From Rhizoclosmatium globosum (Eukaryota; Chytridiomycota; Chytridiomycetes; Chytridiales; Chytriomycetaceae): a stretch of DNA of 64,000 bases. The position numbers and the translations under genes are program-made. Shown here one piece after another: positions 32,242-43,994 of the stretch. The first letter of the stretch is position 1, and each line of letters begins with the position of its first letter. The DNA is taken from contig MCGO01000124.1 in assembly GCA_002104985.1 (NCBI GenBank), forward strand, positions 1 through 64,000, in the 5' to 3' direction. The notes under the pieces were generated by a model. It saw nothing but the letters and a program-made list of their open reading frames with translations, did no database searches and had not been told where the DNA came from.

Positions 32242-32859
32242 TTAAATGGACAGTACCGTCACGACCTCTACACAAGACAATGAAAGGAAATCAAGAATTA
32301 ATGCATGAACGTAAAAGTAAATGAACTCACCAGCGTCAATAAATGATCTGGATCGTCCTCCCGACGCATTCTGCGAGTCCATGGAAGAGCGCAAGGCACC
32401 TTCAACAAAGACTTGGGAGCCTTTCTTGATTTCTCCTGAGAGGTAGATGGATTCTTCGAGAGATTGGCACTGGGAGACAGTGTGGAACCTGATTTGTTTG
32501 GTGTAAAATGGAACCGTAGACGCATTCTCTGACAAAGCATACTCGTCAGTTTCGATAATGAATGTCCAGCGACCGTGAGTGACGCGGGATGTCGGAACTG
32601 GGAAGGGGTTTGGGAGTCTTGATGATGAGAACGAGGGTGTGAACGCAGGAGGTTTTGATACAGTTCCAATAATGGAGATTTTGTTGATCGATACTATTGA
32701 AGTTGGAGTCGTTGAACGAGCAGTTGAAATCCGCGCAACTTGAGAAGAGAATGCAACTGCAGAATACTCTCGTTGTCCACAAGGCAAGAATAAGTAACGT
32801 TGAGGGGGATTGTGAAGGAAAGCAGTGAGAAGAACGGTTGGGCTTGAAAGGGAATTCAT
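32242..32859 (-). CDS. Single-stranded DNA-binding-like OB-fold protein (probably mitochondrial)
   Basis: The ATG at 32859 follows a frame that is open upstream without a better start. The N-terminus (LLTAFLHNPPQRYLF, Arg/Ser-rich) could be a mitochondrial presequence. The core NKISIIGTVSKPP, RWTFIIETDEY, VPFYTKQIRFHTV and GSQVFVEGALR matches the SSB/Rim1 OB fold. A 3' intron joins SFIDA to EVVTVLSI and the stop at 32242. It would coat single-stranded mtDNA during replication. It is divergent from the gene at 32949. A second SSB-like gene lies 3 kb away at 35982. Confidence 0.7.
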   Translation of the reverse strand: MNSLSSPTVLLTAFLHNPPQRYLFLPCGQREYSAVAFSSQVARISTARSTTPTSIVSINKISIIGTVSKPPAFTPSFSSSRLPNPFPVPTSRVTHGRWTFIIETDEYALSENASTVPFYTKQIRFHTVSQCQSLEESIYLSGEIKKGSQVFVEGALRSSMDSQNASGGRSRSFIDAGEFIYFYVHALILDFLSLSCVEVVTVLSI

Positions 32860-32948
32860 TGGTTCTTTTGTTATTTCATCCACTTTTTTGTGAAGCTTCT
32901 TTTCATTCTCGAACTCCAGCTTCTCACACACACACACCCATCAACACG
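32860..32948. promoter_or_regulatory. Divergent promoter between SSB-like gene and the gene at 32949
   Basis: Only 89 bp lie between two divergent ATGs. It includes a CA-rich run (cacacacacacac at about 32927). No recognised factor site. Confidence 0.5.
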
Positions 32949-35806
32949 ATGTCGGCCAAAGAAGTAAGTCCATCCCCGTCTATTTAGCGTGTGATTAAAC
33001 ACAGTTCCCAGGTGGTCCAAGTGTCCGCCATCGTTCAAAAGCTCGAGAAAGAGCGGCATCTCAAGCGCGTTCTCGCATCAAACGCAGCGACTGGAACCGG
33101 AGCAGTCGCGTCGTCCGAGTCGCTCTCGTCGGCAAAGTCGCAGTCGACGTCGCTCGACCACGTTGCTGCGAACCCTACTCCTTCGACTACTACTTCGATA
33201 ACCGAAACTGAGTCCGCCCTCGCCGCCGCAATTCGCCGCGCCGCAGAAGAACGAAAGAAGAAGGCCGCCCTGGATCTGTCGCCGCCGCCGCTGCCCGAAA
33301 AGATGCCGTCAACTCCGATCACTCCGATGGCAGTCACTTCAACTCCAGGCGGTGAAACTCATCTGTTCAAAAAAGTGGCAGGAAAGTGGGTCGAGACTGG
33401 CCCCGCAACGGCACTCTTTGAGACGACTGGGAATGGTGCTGGTGTTACCCTGTCCGATTCGGACTCAGCTACCCCTCAACCGAATCCACCGGCACAGAGA
33501 CAAAGCATGCATAGCAAAACTCCACAGCAGAGACCTTCTCTCACATCTCATGTCTCACCATCTCAAACCCATACTCAACAACCCACAACTTCAAAGAGGA
33601 CGTCAGCTCAATCAACATCTCCCCAACCTGCACTACCCACTCAAAAATCGAACCAAAATGCATTGCAGAAGCTGGATGAAATGCTGAGCTCCATTGACCA
33701 GGACCTCAAACAATCAACTTTCTCTGATCCTTCACCTGCCTCAAAAACAGCAACCCCTTCTACTCCAAAGAAAACTGTGGCAACTCGCAAAAAGAATCCG
33801 TCAGCTACTCCAACCGACGTCCAGCAACAACCTCCCATCTATTACAACCCATACACCAAAACTACTTCAACACAGCCCCCAATTCCATCTACAGCCAACC
33901 CTCAACCAATATCCCTCTCTTCTCTCGAAAAGCTGAACGCTCTCCTCGGCTCACAAGGCTCACTCACGCAACCATTCACACCACTCTCAGGAACCCCTGC
34001 CGCAAGTCGATCCGAAGAATCAGTCAGCAGCTCTGAACTTCCTCCTTCCGTTTTCAAAGCCGGAAGTAGCACCGATCCACTCGCAACACTGGATGCGGTT
34101 TGTTCTCTCCCGCAAAACCGTGTTGGAGACCCGCATCTCCATCATCTTCCAGGCGCTGAAATACACGGATATGAGGATGCAGGTGGCATGGCGGAACGAA
34201 GGCCTGGTGATGTTGAGGAAGCGAGGAGAAAGACGCTTGAGATGAAGGAACGTTTGTTTGAGGCTGATGAGTTGCCTCCACCGAAAATGCCATATATCGC
34301 AGAACCGGTCGTTGTATCTCCTGGGTCTTCATCTGGAGCTAGTAGTAGTAGCGCTGGCACTGGTAGCAGTACTGCTGGAGCTGGAACTCATCTTGGAGCA
34401 ACGGATGGAAGTCCTGCTACAAAGAGAATTGGGGTGCGAAGTGTAAGAACACCTGGTCAACCTGGCCGTGATGACCTGAATAGTATAATAAGCGGTAGTA
34501 CTGCAAGTAGCAATGGTGGAAGCGTGGTGTCAGCAACAAGACAACCAAGAGTTTCTTCTCTGCGAGGGTCTGTTAGTGCACAAGGTGGAGTCTCGCAAAG
34601 AGCTAGTATGCTGACGTCATTGGTTCCGAGTGCAACACCTGCAGCGATGCCATCAGGATTATCCGCTAGCGGTGCTCTTGGCAGTGGCGTAATTGTTGAT
34701 GAAGCCGGAATGGATACCACTGTTGTGATAAATGCTGTTGCAGATCATTCAAAAGGTTTCAACGAGCAAGGATATCCGATGCGAGAGGTTTGTGTATTTT
34801 GTTGTCTCATATATTGTAACAAAATGATCCACATAGCCTATTCTGGAAAAGACGGGGAAAATATCAAACATCTCGTACAACTTTTTCATCAGCCGTGCTT
34901 CTCTCTACTGCGCCACTCTGAAAGGTATATCCCTTTTTCGCTTATTCCCTCCACCTAACCACCAACGTAACAGACGGTTCCATCCACCCACAATTCCCAA
35001 TCCCTCTCCACAACATCCTTCACGTTTCTTGGGAAAACAAACGCGTAACTGTTACCTGGTACTACTCAAAACCACCTCCCAAACGAGAACCTCGAACAAC
35101 AGATATTGAACTCGAGTTCTCTGACCTCTTCAACACATCACAATGGGCCATCAAACTCTTGGCCGCTGCGTTCAAAAACAACCATACAAACGAAGTATTG
35201 GGGAAACAAGCGATTTTCTTTGTGGATCAAGAAGATGTCAAGCTTGTCAGAGAGGTGTTGAAGGATTTGATTATTCCTATCTTGGAGGCTGCAAGGAAAC
35301 CGTTTGATGTTCAACGTGAGTTACCTTAATTTTGAAGAAAGCTCCTGATGAGTCTGATTTTGTACCGAGTTTAGTGATTGACGCCGAGGGTCTCAAGAAC
35401 GCTCTGGATCGATTAGAGTTAGGGCATATCAATTCGATTACTTATTTAAGGACGAAGAACACGTCGACAAAGACGTTTAAGCTTGTTGATGAATGTTTGA
35501 TGGCTGCTGCGTTGCGCGCACGAGGTTTGTTGCTTTCGCGTTTGCAGAACGGTAAATGGGGCGCTGATTAAAAATCAATAGGACGAGATATGAAACAGAT
35601 TAAAGTGTTGCAGCCAGAGATGGATCCCGTGGAAGTTGCACTAGCAGCGTTAAAAGGTATACAAATCCTTGTTGTTTTTTGAAAACATTTAATTTATCGA
35701 TGCGAATTCAGAGCCAACGCAATCCTCACAATTCTGTATCATGAATACGATTTTGAAGTATGAAAAAGGACGGTTTGTCAAGAGCAAGCAAAAGAGTCGC
35801 AAGTGA
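32949..35806 (+). CDS. Large uncharacterised protein with disordered N-terminal half
   Basis: At least seven exons. The start codon gives only MSAKE before the first intron, followed by VVQVSAIVQKLEKERHLKRVL. A long Ser/Thr/Pro/Gln-rich disordered part runs to about 34770. Folded C-terminal exons read ISNISYNFFISRASLY, VTVTWYYSKPP, IELEFSDLFNTSQWAIKLLA, ITYLRTKNTSTKTFKLVDE and a basic end (KGRFVKSKQKSRK). Conserved-looking exons with a clean phase argue for a real gene. I do not recognise the family. Stop at 35804-35806. Confidence 0.6.
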
Positions 35807-35981
35807 AACTAGATAACTGTTATTCGATTTTGATTTCATCTCGTTTTTCGTTTTTTGTTTTCCAGTAAATGAATGTTATTAGGCTTGTGTTTTTGTGTTT
35901 GTTGTTTGTTGTGTCACATCAAATGTCTTTGTATCGCACACCAAAAACGTACAAAAAAAAAACAACAAGCATTCATGCTTC

Positions 35982-36492
35982 ATGCAAACGTGTTTGCGAG
36001 ATTTGCTCTGCAGAGTGTGGCGGCAAGGGTACGTGGTGCATGCTGATGCCAATCCAACCATATCCTTAACCTTCTTCTCAAAGCTTGTATCCACCACCGT
36101 GAACAGCAAAATTCTCTTGGAGGGAACCGTCCTGAAAGACCCCGTCTTTATTCCTCCTTCAAATCCGTTCCTCAAAAGTTGTGGAGGCCACTGGTCATTT
36201 ACCATTGCAACTGACACGCATTCTGGGGGAAAGGATGACAAGACGCCTCCCGTGCATTTCGTAAGAGATTTTCAGCCAATCACGGCACCTGATTTCGTTT
36301 ACGGGACGATTGGGAAAGGAGCGAGAGTTCATTTGGAAGGGACTCTTGAAAATGAAGGGAAGGGACGGGTTTTCGTTGTCGGTAAGTGATGAGATCGACT
36401 TTTGTATAATTATACTTAACTATTCCATTATTTAACTTGCAGATCATATTTTAGTTTTAAAGGTCAAGGAGGATGGAAAAAGTGTTGTCTGA
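35982..36492 (+). CDS. Second SSB-like OB-fold protein
   Basis: Two exons (35982-36381, 36443-36492) give 149 aa. The core VNSKILLEGTVLKDPVFIP, GHWSFTIATDTHSGG, PPVHFVRDFQ and GTIGKGARVHLEGTLEN resembles the SSB OB fold of the gene at 32242, at low identity. It ends HILVLKVKEDGKSVV. The ATG at 35982 gives a basic N-terminus rich in Arg and Cys that could be a mitochondrial presequence. An unusual T/G-rich stretch and an A run precede it. Probably binds single-stranded DNA in mitochondria. Confidence 0.62.
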
Positions 36493-36578
36493 TGTGAAGG
36501 AGAACGATAAATCGCAATTGCATGCATATGGAGATCGAAATAAAAAGCAGTTCATAAGTTTGACAGCTCTCCCTCATT

Positions 36579-38177
36579 ATGGCTTTCTTCGACAAGAACA
36601 ACGGCATCTGGCGGTCCCTCCTCGATTCTAAAGGCAGGAAGACTACGCAGCAGCAGCAGAATGAATTGACGCAGAAACAGATTCTGAGTGAAGCTGCAGC
36701 TGCGAATCGAGCACTTGGTCATGAGGAATCAATGCGGCCCAGTTTGGTTTGGACTTGCCAGAATATCACATTTCTATCGACTTACAAAACTTTTTTATGC
36801 TAGCATGGAGTTCTAAGTGTAAAAGTCCGAATGGCGTCGCTCATCAAGTTTGAAAGTGAGTGTCTTCTTTTCGACGCGTTTGCTTGAAGATATCGAACCT
36901 CTTTCCCTGCCATAGAAAATGCGATTGATATGGGTGGATCTTATTGCTCGGTCACGATTCGGAACCTCGTAAAAAGGACTCAAGTGGTGCAAAACATTGC
37001 GGGGATCCTGAAGTGGGAACAGATTAAGCACTTCCCCATACAAGTGAGATTATTGCTTTATAATTTTTTTTGCGCTCTTTAATTATTTGTGTCAGATTCT
37101 GCGAAACCGTCGACATCCATACAATCTGGTGAAAATTGAGTTGTTTGGGTATTCACCCAGCAACACCGCTGAGGTTATACCCATTGGATCAGTTTCTTTT
37201 CATTTGCACGATATTTTGAGTGCGAATCCGATTGCCGGGACATACGATTTGTGGAATGATCATATCCAGGTTTAAGTTCTCCTCTTGTTTTAGAGGTACA
37301 TCCAAGCTCATCACTTCATCATCAGGTCGGCGATATAGACCTCGAGTTTACGCACACGTATGGTTCTTTCGGATATGGCTATTCGCCACAACTTAAAGAA
37401 GATGATTTGAAACCGGATGAAATTATCACGTACTCGTTGTTCCCTCGTGTCATTCCATCGCGTGAAAAAAGAGAGCCTGAGCATCAAGTTATGGTTGTGT
37501 GCGCAAATCCTCATCCGAGCTACATCAACTTTAAGGAACACGTGTATTTGAGTTATGGAAAGGAGATTAAAGAGGTGTTGGAGGATATGGCGGACGAGAT
37601 GTACCAGCCTGTATTATTTGAAAAGGAGATGGGTGCGAATGATGAGATTCGGAATGAGGTGATACTTTTTGTCATTTCGTGTTTTTGTGTAACATCTTGG
37701 ACAGTATTTCTCCACCACGGACCGGTTCGCTAGACTGACGTTTTTGAGAAACTATTTGAAGGGTTCCACAAACGTGAGCAAGACTATTTTTTGTTGTGAT
37801 GATTTGCTGATTTGAGACAGCAAGAAACGGTCACATTATCATTACAAGATGAAACCAATCTTGAAGGAGACACACAGCATCGCATACTAGTTTCAAAGGA
37901 CTATACGAAGTTTGTTAATTCGGAGGACGCCAATGATCCAACATCTGCAACTTCAAATCCAATCATGATTTCGCCTCCCGAATCCGCATCTCTTTTCGCA
38001 GGACGATCGACTCTACAGGCTATGATTGATGAAAGGAGAAAGAGTTTCAGCGGCGCTTGGGCAACTGGGATGCGCGCAAGTCGTCAAGGATCGTTCGACT
38101 TCAGATCAGAGGCAAAGAATCCACCAGATACAGCTGGAAATCAGTTGAACATACCCGGTGCTTGGCCCGGAAAATGA
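36579..38177 (+). CDS. C2-domain protein
   Basis: A multi-exon gene. It starts AFFDKNNGIWRSLLDSKGR with a Gln-rich helix. Exons from about 36800 give HGVLSVKVRMASLIKFE, SYCSVTIRNLVKRTQVV, YNLVKIELFGYSP, VIPIGSVSFHLHDILSA and GDIDLEFTHTYG, a C2-like beta-sandwich; Ca2+-binding Asp residues are not clearly preserved. Further exons are helical (VYLSYGKEIKEVLEDMADEMY) and Ser-rich, ending at 38177. Introns are 44-65 nt and in phase. C2 domains bind membranes or proteins; the family could be flagellar or cytoskeletal, but I cannot tell. Confidence 0.62.
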
Positions 38178-38235
38178 TTCGTAACAATTGTCGTTTTATT
38201 TCGGAACATTTCATAAATAAAAGGTATTTTGTTGT

Positions 38236-40062
38236 TCAGTAAGCGTTCTCTTCGGCCAATTCAATCTCAGCATTACACTTGTCGATGAATGTGAAAATTT
38301 CACACACTCTGTCGCGGTCTCTTTGGACTTCTGCGTCATGCAATTTTCGGGTCATCGACTCCAGCTCTTGGCCAACACCAGACACGAGTAAATCCTCCTG
38401 GATAAACTTTAGCAATTTGCTATTTGAAGTGTTAAACATACCTGGTGATCGAATTTCGCCAGCCGAAAGTCATGCGACCCATTGACAGTGTTAACCAAAG
38501 CATCCTTGTCACTCAAGATATCGCGCAATTCATCTTCAATATCTTCCAAGTCACCCTTACTGAATCGCTCAAACATGAACAAGATAGATTCGGAGAAACG
38601 TTCGTGGAATTCGTTTTCAAGTTCGCGCATTCGTGCGAAACTACTTTGACCGTATTCGTTCACAGATGAGCAATGCTCTGTGAAGTTACGCTTTGTGATA
38701 TTTCTCAGTGCTTTGATAAGCGAGGCTCAAGTTCATACCTCAAACTCCTTGATAACGTCTTCGTATTGCTCTACCACTTGCATTTCGATAGACATGAGCT
38801 CATCAGACAACTTAAGAGTATCTTCTTTAAGAGTTTTGATTGCGTCGTCGATTTCTTTCGTGTCTCTCGATGTTTGCAAAACTCGAAGCAACTGATGTCA
38901 GGTTAGCATCACACACACTGCTTATCGTGGCCGCTCACCTTTTTCTTGTAATGAGAGTAATTGTTAAGCATCTTTATGCACTCGCCGTCCGTCTCATTCT
39001 TTGTGATTTGAACGCAATCCTTGAACTGCTTCAACTCATCATCCATTTCAGAACGCTTTTTCAACGCAAAGTGCCTTAATTCGTTGACAACAACTTCAAA
39101 TTTTGCTCGATATTCTTCAATCAAGTCCGCAGTTCTTTCGGGATTTATAGGGAGAAGCTTTTGGTAATCAGGGTCAGTGTTGAACATATCGTCGTAGAGA
39201 GTGTCAACTCCTTCGATGTGTGCTGCCTAAACAGTTATAAGCATCAAAATATTCTGTCAAGCAGGTTTTACCAAATGTAGTGCGTTCAACTCATTTCTTT
39301 TGCGTGTCTCCTCCTTTTTCTGAATCGCAACTTTCTCCTCCTCTTCTAATGCAATGAGATCGTCAATGTACTTTTCTCTTGCAGCTGCAATGGACTCCTC
39401 ATCTACTAAACGATAGTCTAGATATTTCAATCCTCGAATATGGGCCAAAACGTAATGTCTATAATTCGAGTTTTTGCAAAGTGCATTTCCAACGCAGTTC
39501 AATACACGTAAGTTCTCAAATCGAGTCAAATAGGCCAGCTGAAATAACATCAGTATTCAACCGGACGCGATCTTATCTTACGTTTTCGAGGCCCGTCAAG
39601 CAGTTGTTCCCAATAGAGAACACGTTCAAACTAACCAAATCGTCCATATTCTCAAGTTTCGAGATACGATTGTTAAATAACGTCAGATCCGTCAATTTTG
39701 TGAGCTTCTCTAACCCTTCGATCTGTGTAATATTGTTGAAGCTGAGGTCTAGCCATTGTAAGTTCGTCAGGAAGGAGATGTTTTCGATCTTTTCGATGAT
39801 ATTGTTGTCCAGCTGCAACTTTGTGAGGTTTTCAAACGCCCAAATATTATCAATCTTAAGGATATCTGTTGCAGATGTAGAGTGAGTCTCAGAGGTGTGT
39901 AAGTTTAAGTTGTTTACTTTTGTAGTCAAGACGAAGAGACAAGGTTTCCTTGGGATCTATTCCTTCTCTCCGCGCGATTTCGGCAATCTCCGGGTTAGCT
40001 TGATCGTTCGTGGCTTTCTTCAGGATGTCTTCATCAATAACGGCAGGTTCGATGGTGTTCAT
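38236..40062 (-). CDS. DRC3: Dynein regulatory complex subunit 3 (LRRC48-like)
   Basis: The ATG at 40062 gives [15 protein letters not shown], typical of DRC3, and exon 2 continues [21 protein letters not shown]. An SDS22-type LRR domain follows ([34 protein letters not shown]), capped by [21 protein letters not shown] long coiled coil makes up the rest ([19 protein letters not shown] and onwards) to the stop at 38236. DRC3 is part of the nexin-dynein regulatory complex of motile cilia. It implies motile zoospores. At least six exons; the exact small introns were not all fixed. Confidence 0.86.
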
Positions 40063-41238
40063 CTTTTTCTGACAAACTCTTTTGCTTCAAATCTCGGCTA
40101 GACATTCGTCATGCACCATACGAAGTTCATAATAAGGAAGAAAACGAATGATTTTGAAACTTGTCTGAATCTATTCTTTTCAAAATTGGTCATGATATTG
40201 TTCCTGGCTGGGTTTACCCAGTCAGGGGTTTCTTCTGCGATGTGTGTGTAGGCGAGTCGAACCTTTCGGCAGAACCTCAACCGTGGGAAGCTCCCTGTTT
40301 TTTTTTGGGTGTCTATTCATTATGTTCCTACTTTTCCGAGGACAAAACCGGGATCAAAAACCACCAAATAAAACAGCTTTTCCTATTATTACGCGTGTAG
40401 ATCTAGTTTAATAAAGCACATTAATAGTGAGATAGTGGCAGTTGCGGGTTGGCCGCAGAGGCGGGGCAGGCTGAAACGAAAACCTTAAAAACCTATCTCC
40501 TCCGTCAATCCTGTATTTATTCTCCTCCAACTTTCCTAATTGATGAAAAAACAAATTATAAAGGCAACCTAGTGCCGTTTTTCTCGATAACGGCTCAGGT
40601 TCCCACGCTGCACATGTTGGGTTCGAGGTGTGTACCCCGGCGCAGCTCCTTCAATCTTTGTTCGATCTCTTCAATATTTCAACTAGATAGTAATATGAGT
40701 TTTATTAATTGTTCCCGAAAGTTTCAGGTATTTCGCTTCAGCCGTTCCCGAGTCGCAGGCAAGTAGTGATCAACACAAAACTCAAACCACAACCCTGGTC
40801 TAAATTCAAGACCATAGAACGTCATACTTTCTCTTAATAATAAAACAATATTAATTTGTCGGTTTATTAAGTCCTCGTCGCGATCGGGATCAACTCGAAA
40901 AATACTTGTTCTTTTTCAGACTGAAGTTGGGTTCTCGTCCACAACCTTCCAGCACATTCTACACTCTGCCCAAATATTCCCACCATTAAAAAGTATTAAT
41001 ACACGTTTATTTTCCATTGTTTATCAAAAACGAGACCCCTGTCTAATATATCCAGTTTCATTTGAGATGCCCTCGTGCAGAACTACTGCAGCGTCTCCAC
41101 AGTAATTGGAATAACTTAGTTCCTTTGTCGACTTTTTAAATAAACATTAAATAAAAACGTTTATTCATTTCTGAAGGAACCCAGCCAGGATCACGCCCCA
41201 GCTTTAGCTGGGTTTTGTTGAGCTCTCAAGCAAATGTG
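40063..41238. other. Gene-free region with hairpins and inverted repeats
   Basis: About 1.2 kb without a supportable coding region, AT-rich with several AATAAA runs. It contains a hairpin at 40566-40601 (AACCT/AGGTT and GCCGTT/AACGGC) and a palindrome at about 40201-40226. A 13-bp inverted repeat TCCTGGCTGGGTT is at about 40201, with its complement at about 41180. It ends with CCCAGC-TTT-AGCTGGG just before the tRNA gene. It may hold a non-coding RNA or a degenerate element. Confidence 0.45.
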
Positions 41239-41310
41239 CGCCCAATGGTCTAGTAGTATGATACTTCTTTAGGGTAGAAGTGGTCCCGGGTTCAATTCCC
41301 GGTTGGGCCC
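41239..41310 (+). tRNA. tRNA-Pro (anticodon AGG)
   Basis: 72 nt with a T arm CCGGG-TTCAATT-CCCGG and an anticodon stem CTTCT/AGAAG around the loop TTAGGGT, so the anticodon is AGG (Pro). The D arm and loop TAGTAGTATGA match eukaryotic tRNA-Pro. The acceptor stem pairs except at position 1 (C opposite C, where G is expected). A run of T follows at 41311. No intron. Confidence 0.85.
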
Positions 41311-41452
41311 TTTTGCTTCAAACTGCTAATGAGATGCAGTGGGTCGGGGTGTTGTGGTCTGTTGCTCTCCCAAATCCGCAATACAGTCTTCCCATTCAGA
41401 ATCAGCTTTTCGGCGTATACAATTTATTTACATGATAAAACTTGATAAGAGG

Positions 41453-42418
41453 TTATGATACACAGAATGAACAAAATGAAGCGAAACAAGTTTGTTTTGA
41501 GTGGAACCCAACATCATTCAAAACCTGCCATAGTTTCTTTTCCCTTTCAGAAACAGATAAAGCATCTGGTACTACATTATGCGATGCAGTTCGGTGACTC
41601 ACAGAACTGTTCTCATCGATGGTCAAGGATTCTAGGTTAATCAGATTTCCTAACTCAAGAGGGATGAGAGGATCAAGATGATTGCCATCCAAGTAAAGTT
41701 GTGTGAGGTTCAGTAGTAATCCGAGCTCTTTGATGATGGGTCCACTGAGCTTATTACAATCAAGTTTCAAAATCCTTAATTCCTTCAGCTGTCCAATTTC
41801 GACAGGGATCATGCCAGTCAAGGCGTTCTTTGACAAGTTCAATGATTGGAGGGATCTAAGGTCCCCAAGCTCCCGCGGAATCGATCCTCCAATGGACGTG
41901 TTATGAATGCTCAAGTTCGACAATTTCTTTAGTCGTCCAAGTGTTGGTGGAATCGACTCCTTCCAATGGATGCCACTTAAAGTCAACGACTTCAGAGCCA
42001 CCAACAATCCAATTTCCACGGGAACAGGTCCACACAACCCCGTATCAACCAAACTAAGCGACTGAAGATTACATAAGCGGCCAATAGACGGCGGCAGAGG
42101 ATACTTTAACGCCGTTGAACTTGTTTGGCGCCACACCAAAGCAGTCAACGGCCGAAGCTTGGCGTCCGCGAACGCCTCCTGAAAAAAGGGCGGCGCTTTC
42201 AACCAAAAGAGATCTAATTTGTCGGGCTTGTTTGAGACGGTGGATTCTTTGATGTTGTGTGGGATTGAGTGGGCGAGGTTTTGGGTGGCAAAGTATCGAT
42301 CGGTGAGACTGGTCCAGATCCGGCGGCAGATGCGGCGGTATTGGTATACTTTGAGTGGGTCTAGCCAGGCGAAGATGGCTTGGATGAGTTCGGGTGGGAT
42401 TCGGGACGACTGTAGCAT
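41453..42418 (-). CDS. F-box-like leucine-rich repeat protein
   Basis: A single exon, 321 aa from the ATG at 42418. The N-terminal IPPELIQAIFAWLDPLKVYQY is an F-box-like helix set nearly identical in layout to the gene at 17624. Plant-type LRRs follow (IGRLCNLQSLSLVDTGLCGP, IPVEIGQLKELRILKLD and LNLSKNALTG). A non-LRR C-terminus of about 50 aa is rich in Cys and Phe. A likely SCF substrate receptor, by inference only. Confidence 0.74.
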   Translation of the reverse strand: MLQSSRIPPELIQAIFAWLDPLKVYQYRRICRRIWTSLTDRYFATQNLAHSIPHNIKESTVSNKPDKLDLFWLKAPPFFQEAFADAKLRPLTALVWRQTSSTALKYPLPPSIGRLCNLQSLSLVDTGLCGPVPVEIGLLVALKSLTLSGIHWKESIPPTLGRLKKLSNLSIHNTSIGGSIPRELGDLRSLQSLNLSKNALTGMIPVEIGQLKELRILKLDCNKLSGPIIKELGLLLNLTQLYLDGNHLDPLIPLELGNLINLESLTIDENSSVSHRTASHNVVPDALSVSEREKKLWQVLNDVGFHSKQTCFASFCSFCVS

Positions 42419-42578
42419 TTGTGTTTGGTTCGGTGGCACGATTCAGGGCGAAATTTGTAATTGTCTTATTCTGAGAAAGTAAATTACGTAAGTTTTATTC
42501 TATGTTTAGTCGCGTGGAATAATAAAGAACTCTTCTTTTTTTGATTGGGCAATCTGCAGCCCTTCCCTTCCATCAAAT

Positions 42579-43954
42579 ATGGCAAAGGCAAAAGCTTCTG
42601 GCGGAAAGAACAAAAAGAAGGGCAAAATGTCCGCTAAGAAGGGGAAGGCGAAAGAGAGTGAGGAGGAACTACTGGCTTTAAAGGCTGCAGCGCTCAAGAA
42701 GTTGAAGGCTGATTATCCGATTCAATGCAAGAAATTCATTTCAGAGCCTATTCCAGCGGTTATCAAGAGGATCGATAAGTCCATTACAGCTATGGAGGAT
42801 ATTGATAAGGTTAGACCCGTGGATTCTCGCTGTGGATTTACATTCTGTTGGTGCATTGCAGCTCAACCAATACCTACCACTCGAAAGCAGAAACCATATC
42901 GTTCCCATCTCAAACTAAAATATGATTCTAGATTATCATTCCCAGCTACACCATCATTCCAAACGAAATATGGGCTCTCTATTACACATTCGAAACATAT
43001 CCTTACCTAACCGCCCTTTGCCTTTGGACGTCGCCTATTGACACCCGCGGTCTCGATGCAATTGCGAAATTTGTGATCCATCATCCGACGCTTACGATTC
43101 TGCACCTGATTGATTGTAAAATCACCCCATCCATGACCCCACACTTGACCCATATTCTCAAGGACTCTAAGACTTTAACGACACTGGTGCTTGACCATAA
43201 TGGAATAGGATCTTTGGGAGCTGTGAATGTATTTATGGGAATCAGGGCGAACCCGGCAAATCCAGGTATCTTGAAGAATCTTAGCATGCGATATTGCGAT
43301 ATTGGGTCCAAAGCTGCTGATGCGATTGCAATTACGATTGCAACAAATAACGGACTGATGTAAGGGACTCGTGTTGGTACTCAACTAAATAGGATTTAAC
43401 CAAACAAAAATGGATACAGAGATATCGACCTCAGTGGAAACCAAATTGGAGATGAAGGATTCCCAGCAATTGCAAAAGCTCTTCCTTCAAATACAACACT
43501 GAAATCTCTTCGACTCTGTGCAAACAATATTCAGAACCGTGAAATGGGATACTCTGCATATCAACCACCACCACCTCTCACGCAACTTCAACAGCGTAAC
43601 GGAGCAGCGGCGCCTTCGTCACCAGTAAACCCTCTTTCGCTGAACACATCCATCAACACACTCTGCAACGTTCTCGCCGGCGCAGAAGGCACAGGCCTTG
43701 CGTTACTTGATTTGAGTGGGAACCATATCGGAACACCTGGCGGTGAAGCCGTGTTGGAAATGTTGCGGCAAAAGAAGCCATTAGCGCAAGGAAAGAAGTG
43801 TGAAGCGCTTCAGGTTGAAATAAGTGAACGGATGGGTGATGAGTTGTATTCCACGGTTTGTGATGTCAATGATGTTATGGCTGATATTGCGGCAAAGAAC
43901 GCGAAAGGTGCGAAGGGGAAAGGGAAAGGGAAGGGAAAAAAGGGGAAGAAATAA
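42579..43954 (+). CDS. RNI-type leucine-rich repeat protein with lysine-rich ends
   Basis: It starts with a Lys-rich tail (GGKNKKKGKMSAKKGK) and ends with another (KGAKGKGKGKGKKGKK). Between are ribonuclease-inhibitor-type LRRs of about 28 residues: LTILHLIDCKITPSMTPHLTH, LTTLVLDHNGIGSLGAVNVF, LKNLSMRYCDIGSKAADAI and IDLSGNQIGDEGF. Introns: after IDK (42809), one near 42913-42945 that is not certain, and one at 43362-43420. No membrane segment. The RNI fold is often found in flagellar and regulatory proteins; specific role unknown. Confidence 0.7.
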
Positions 43955-43994
43955 TACAATATTATCGACATAGGTTTAGCTTTATTCATTAAGC

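Noticed and set aside
34320..34400. Short Ser/Thr-coding repeats as a possible array
   Set aside because: Irregular low-complexity coding sequence of the gene at 32949; no constant spacer, so not CRISPR-like or a true tandem array.
40161..40766. Two small open frames in the gene-free region
   Set aside because: No motif, no splice context, atypical composition and many in-frame rare codons; they look random.
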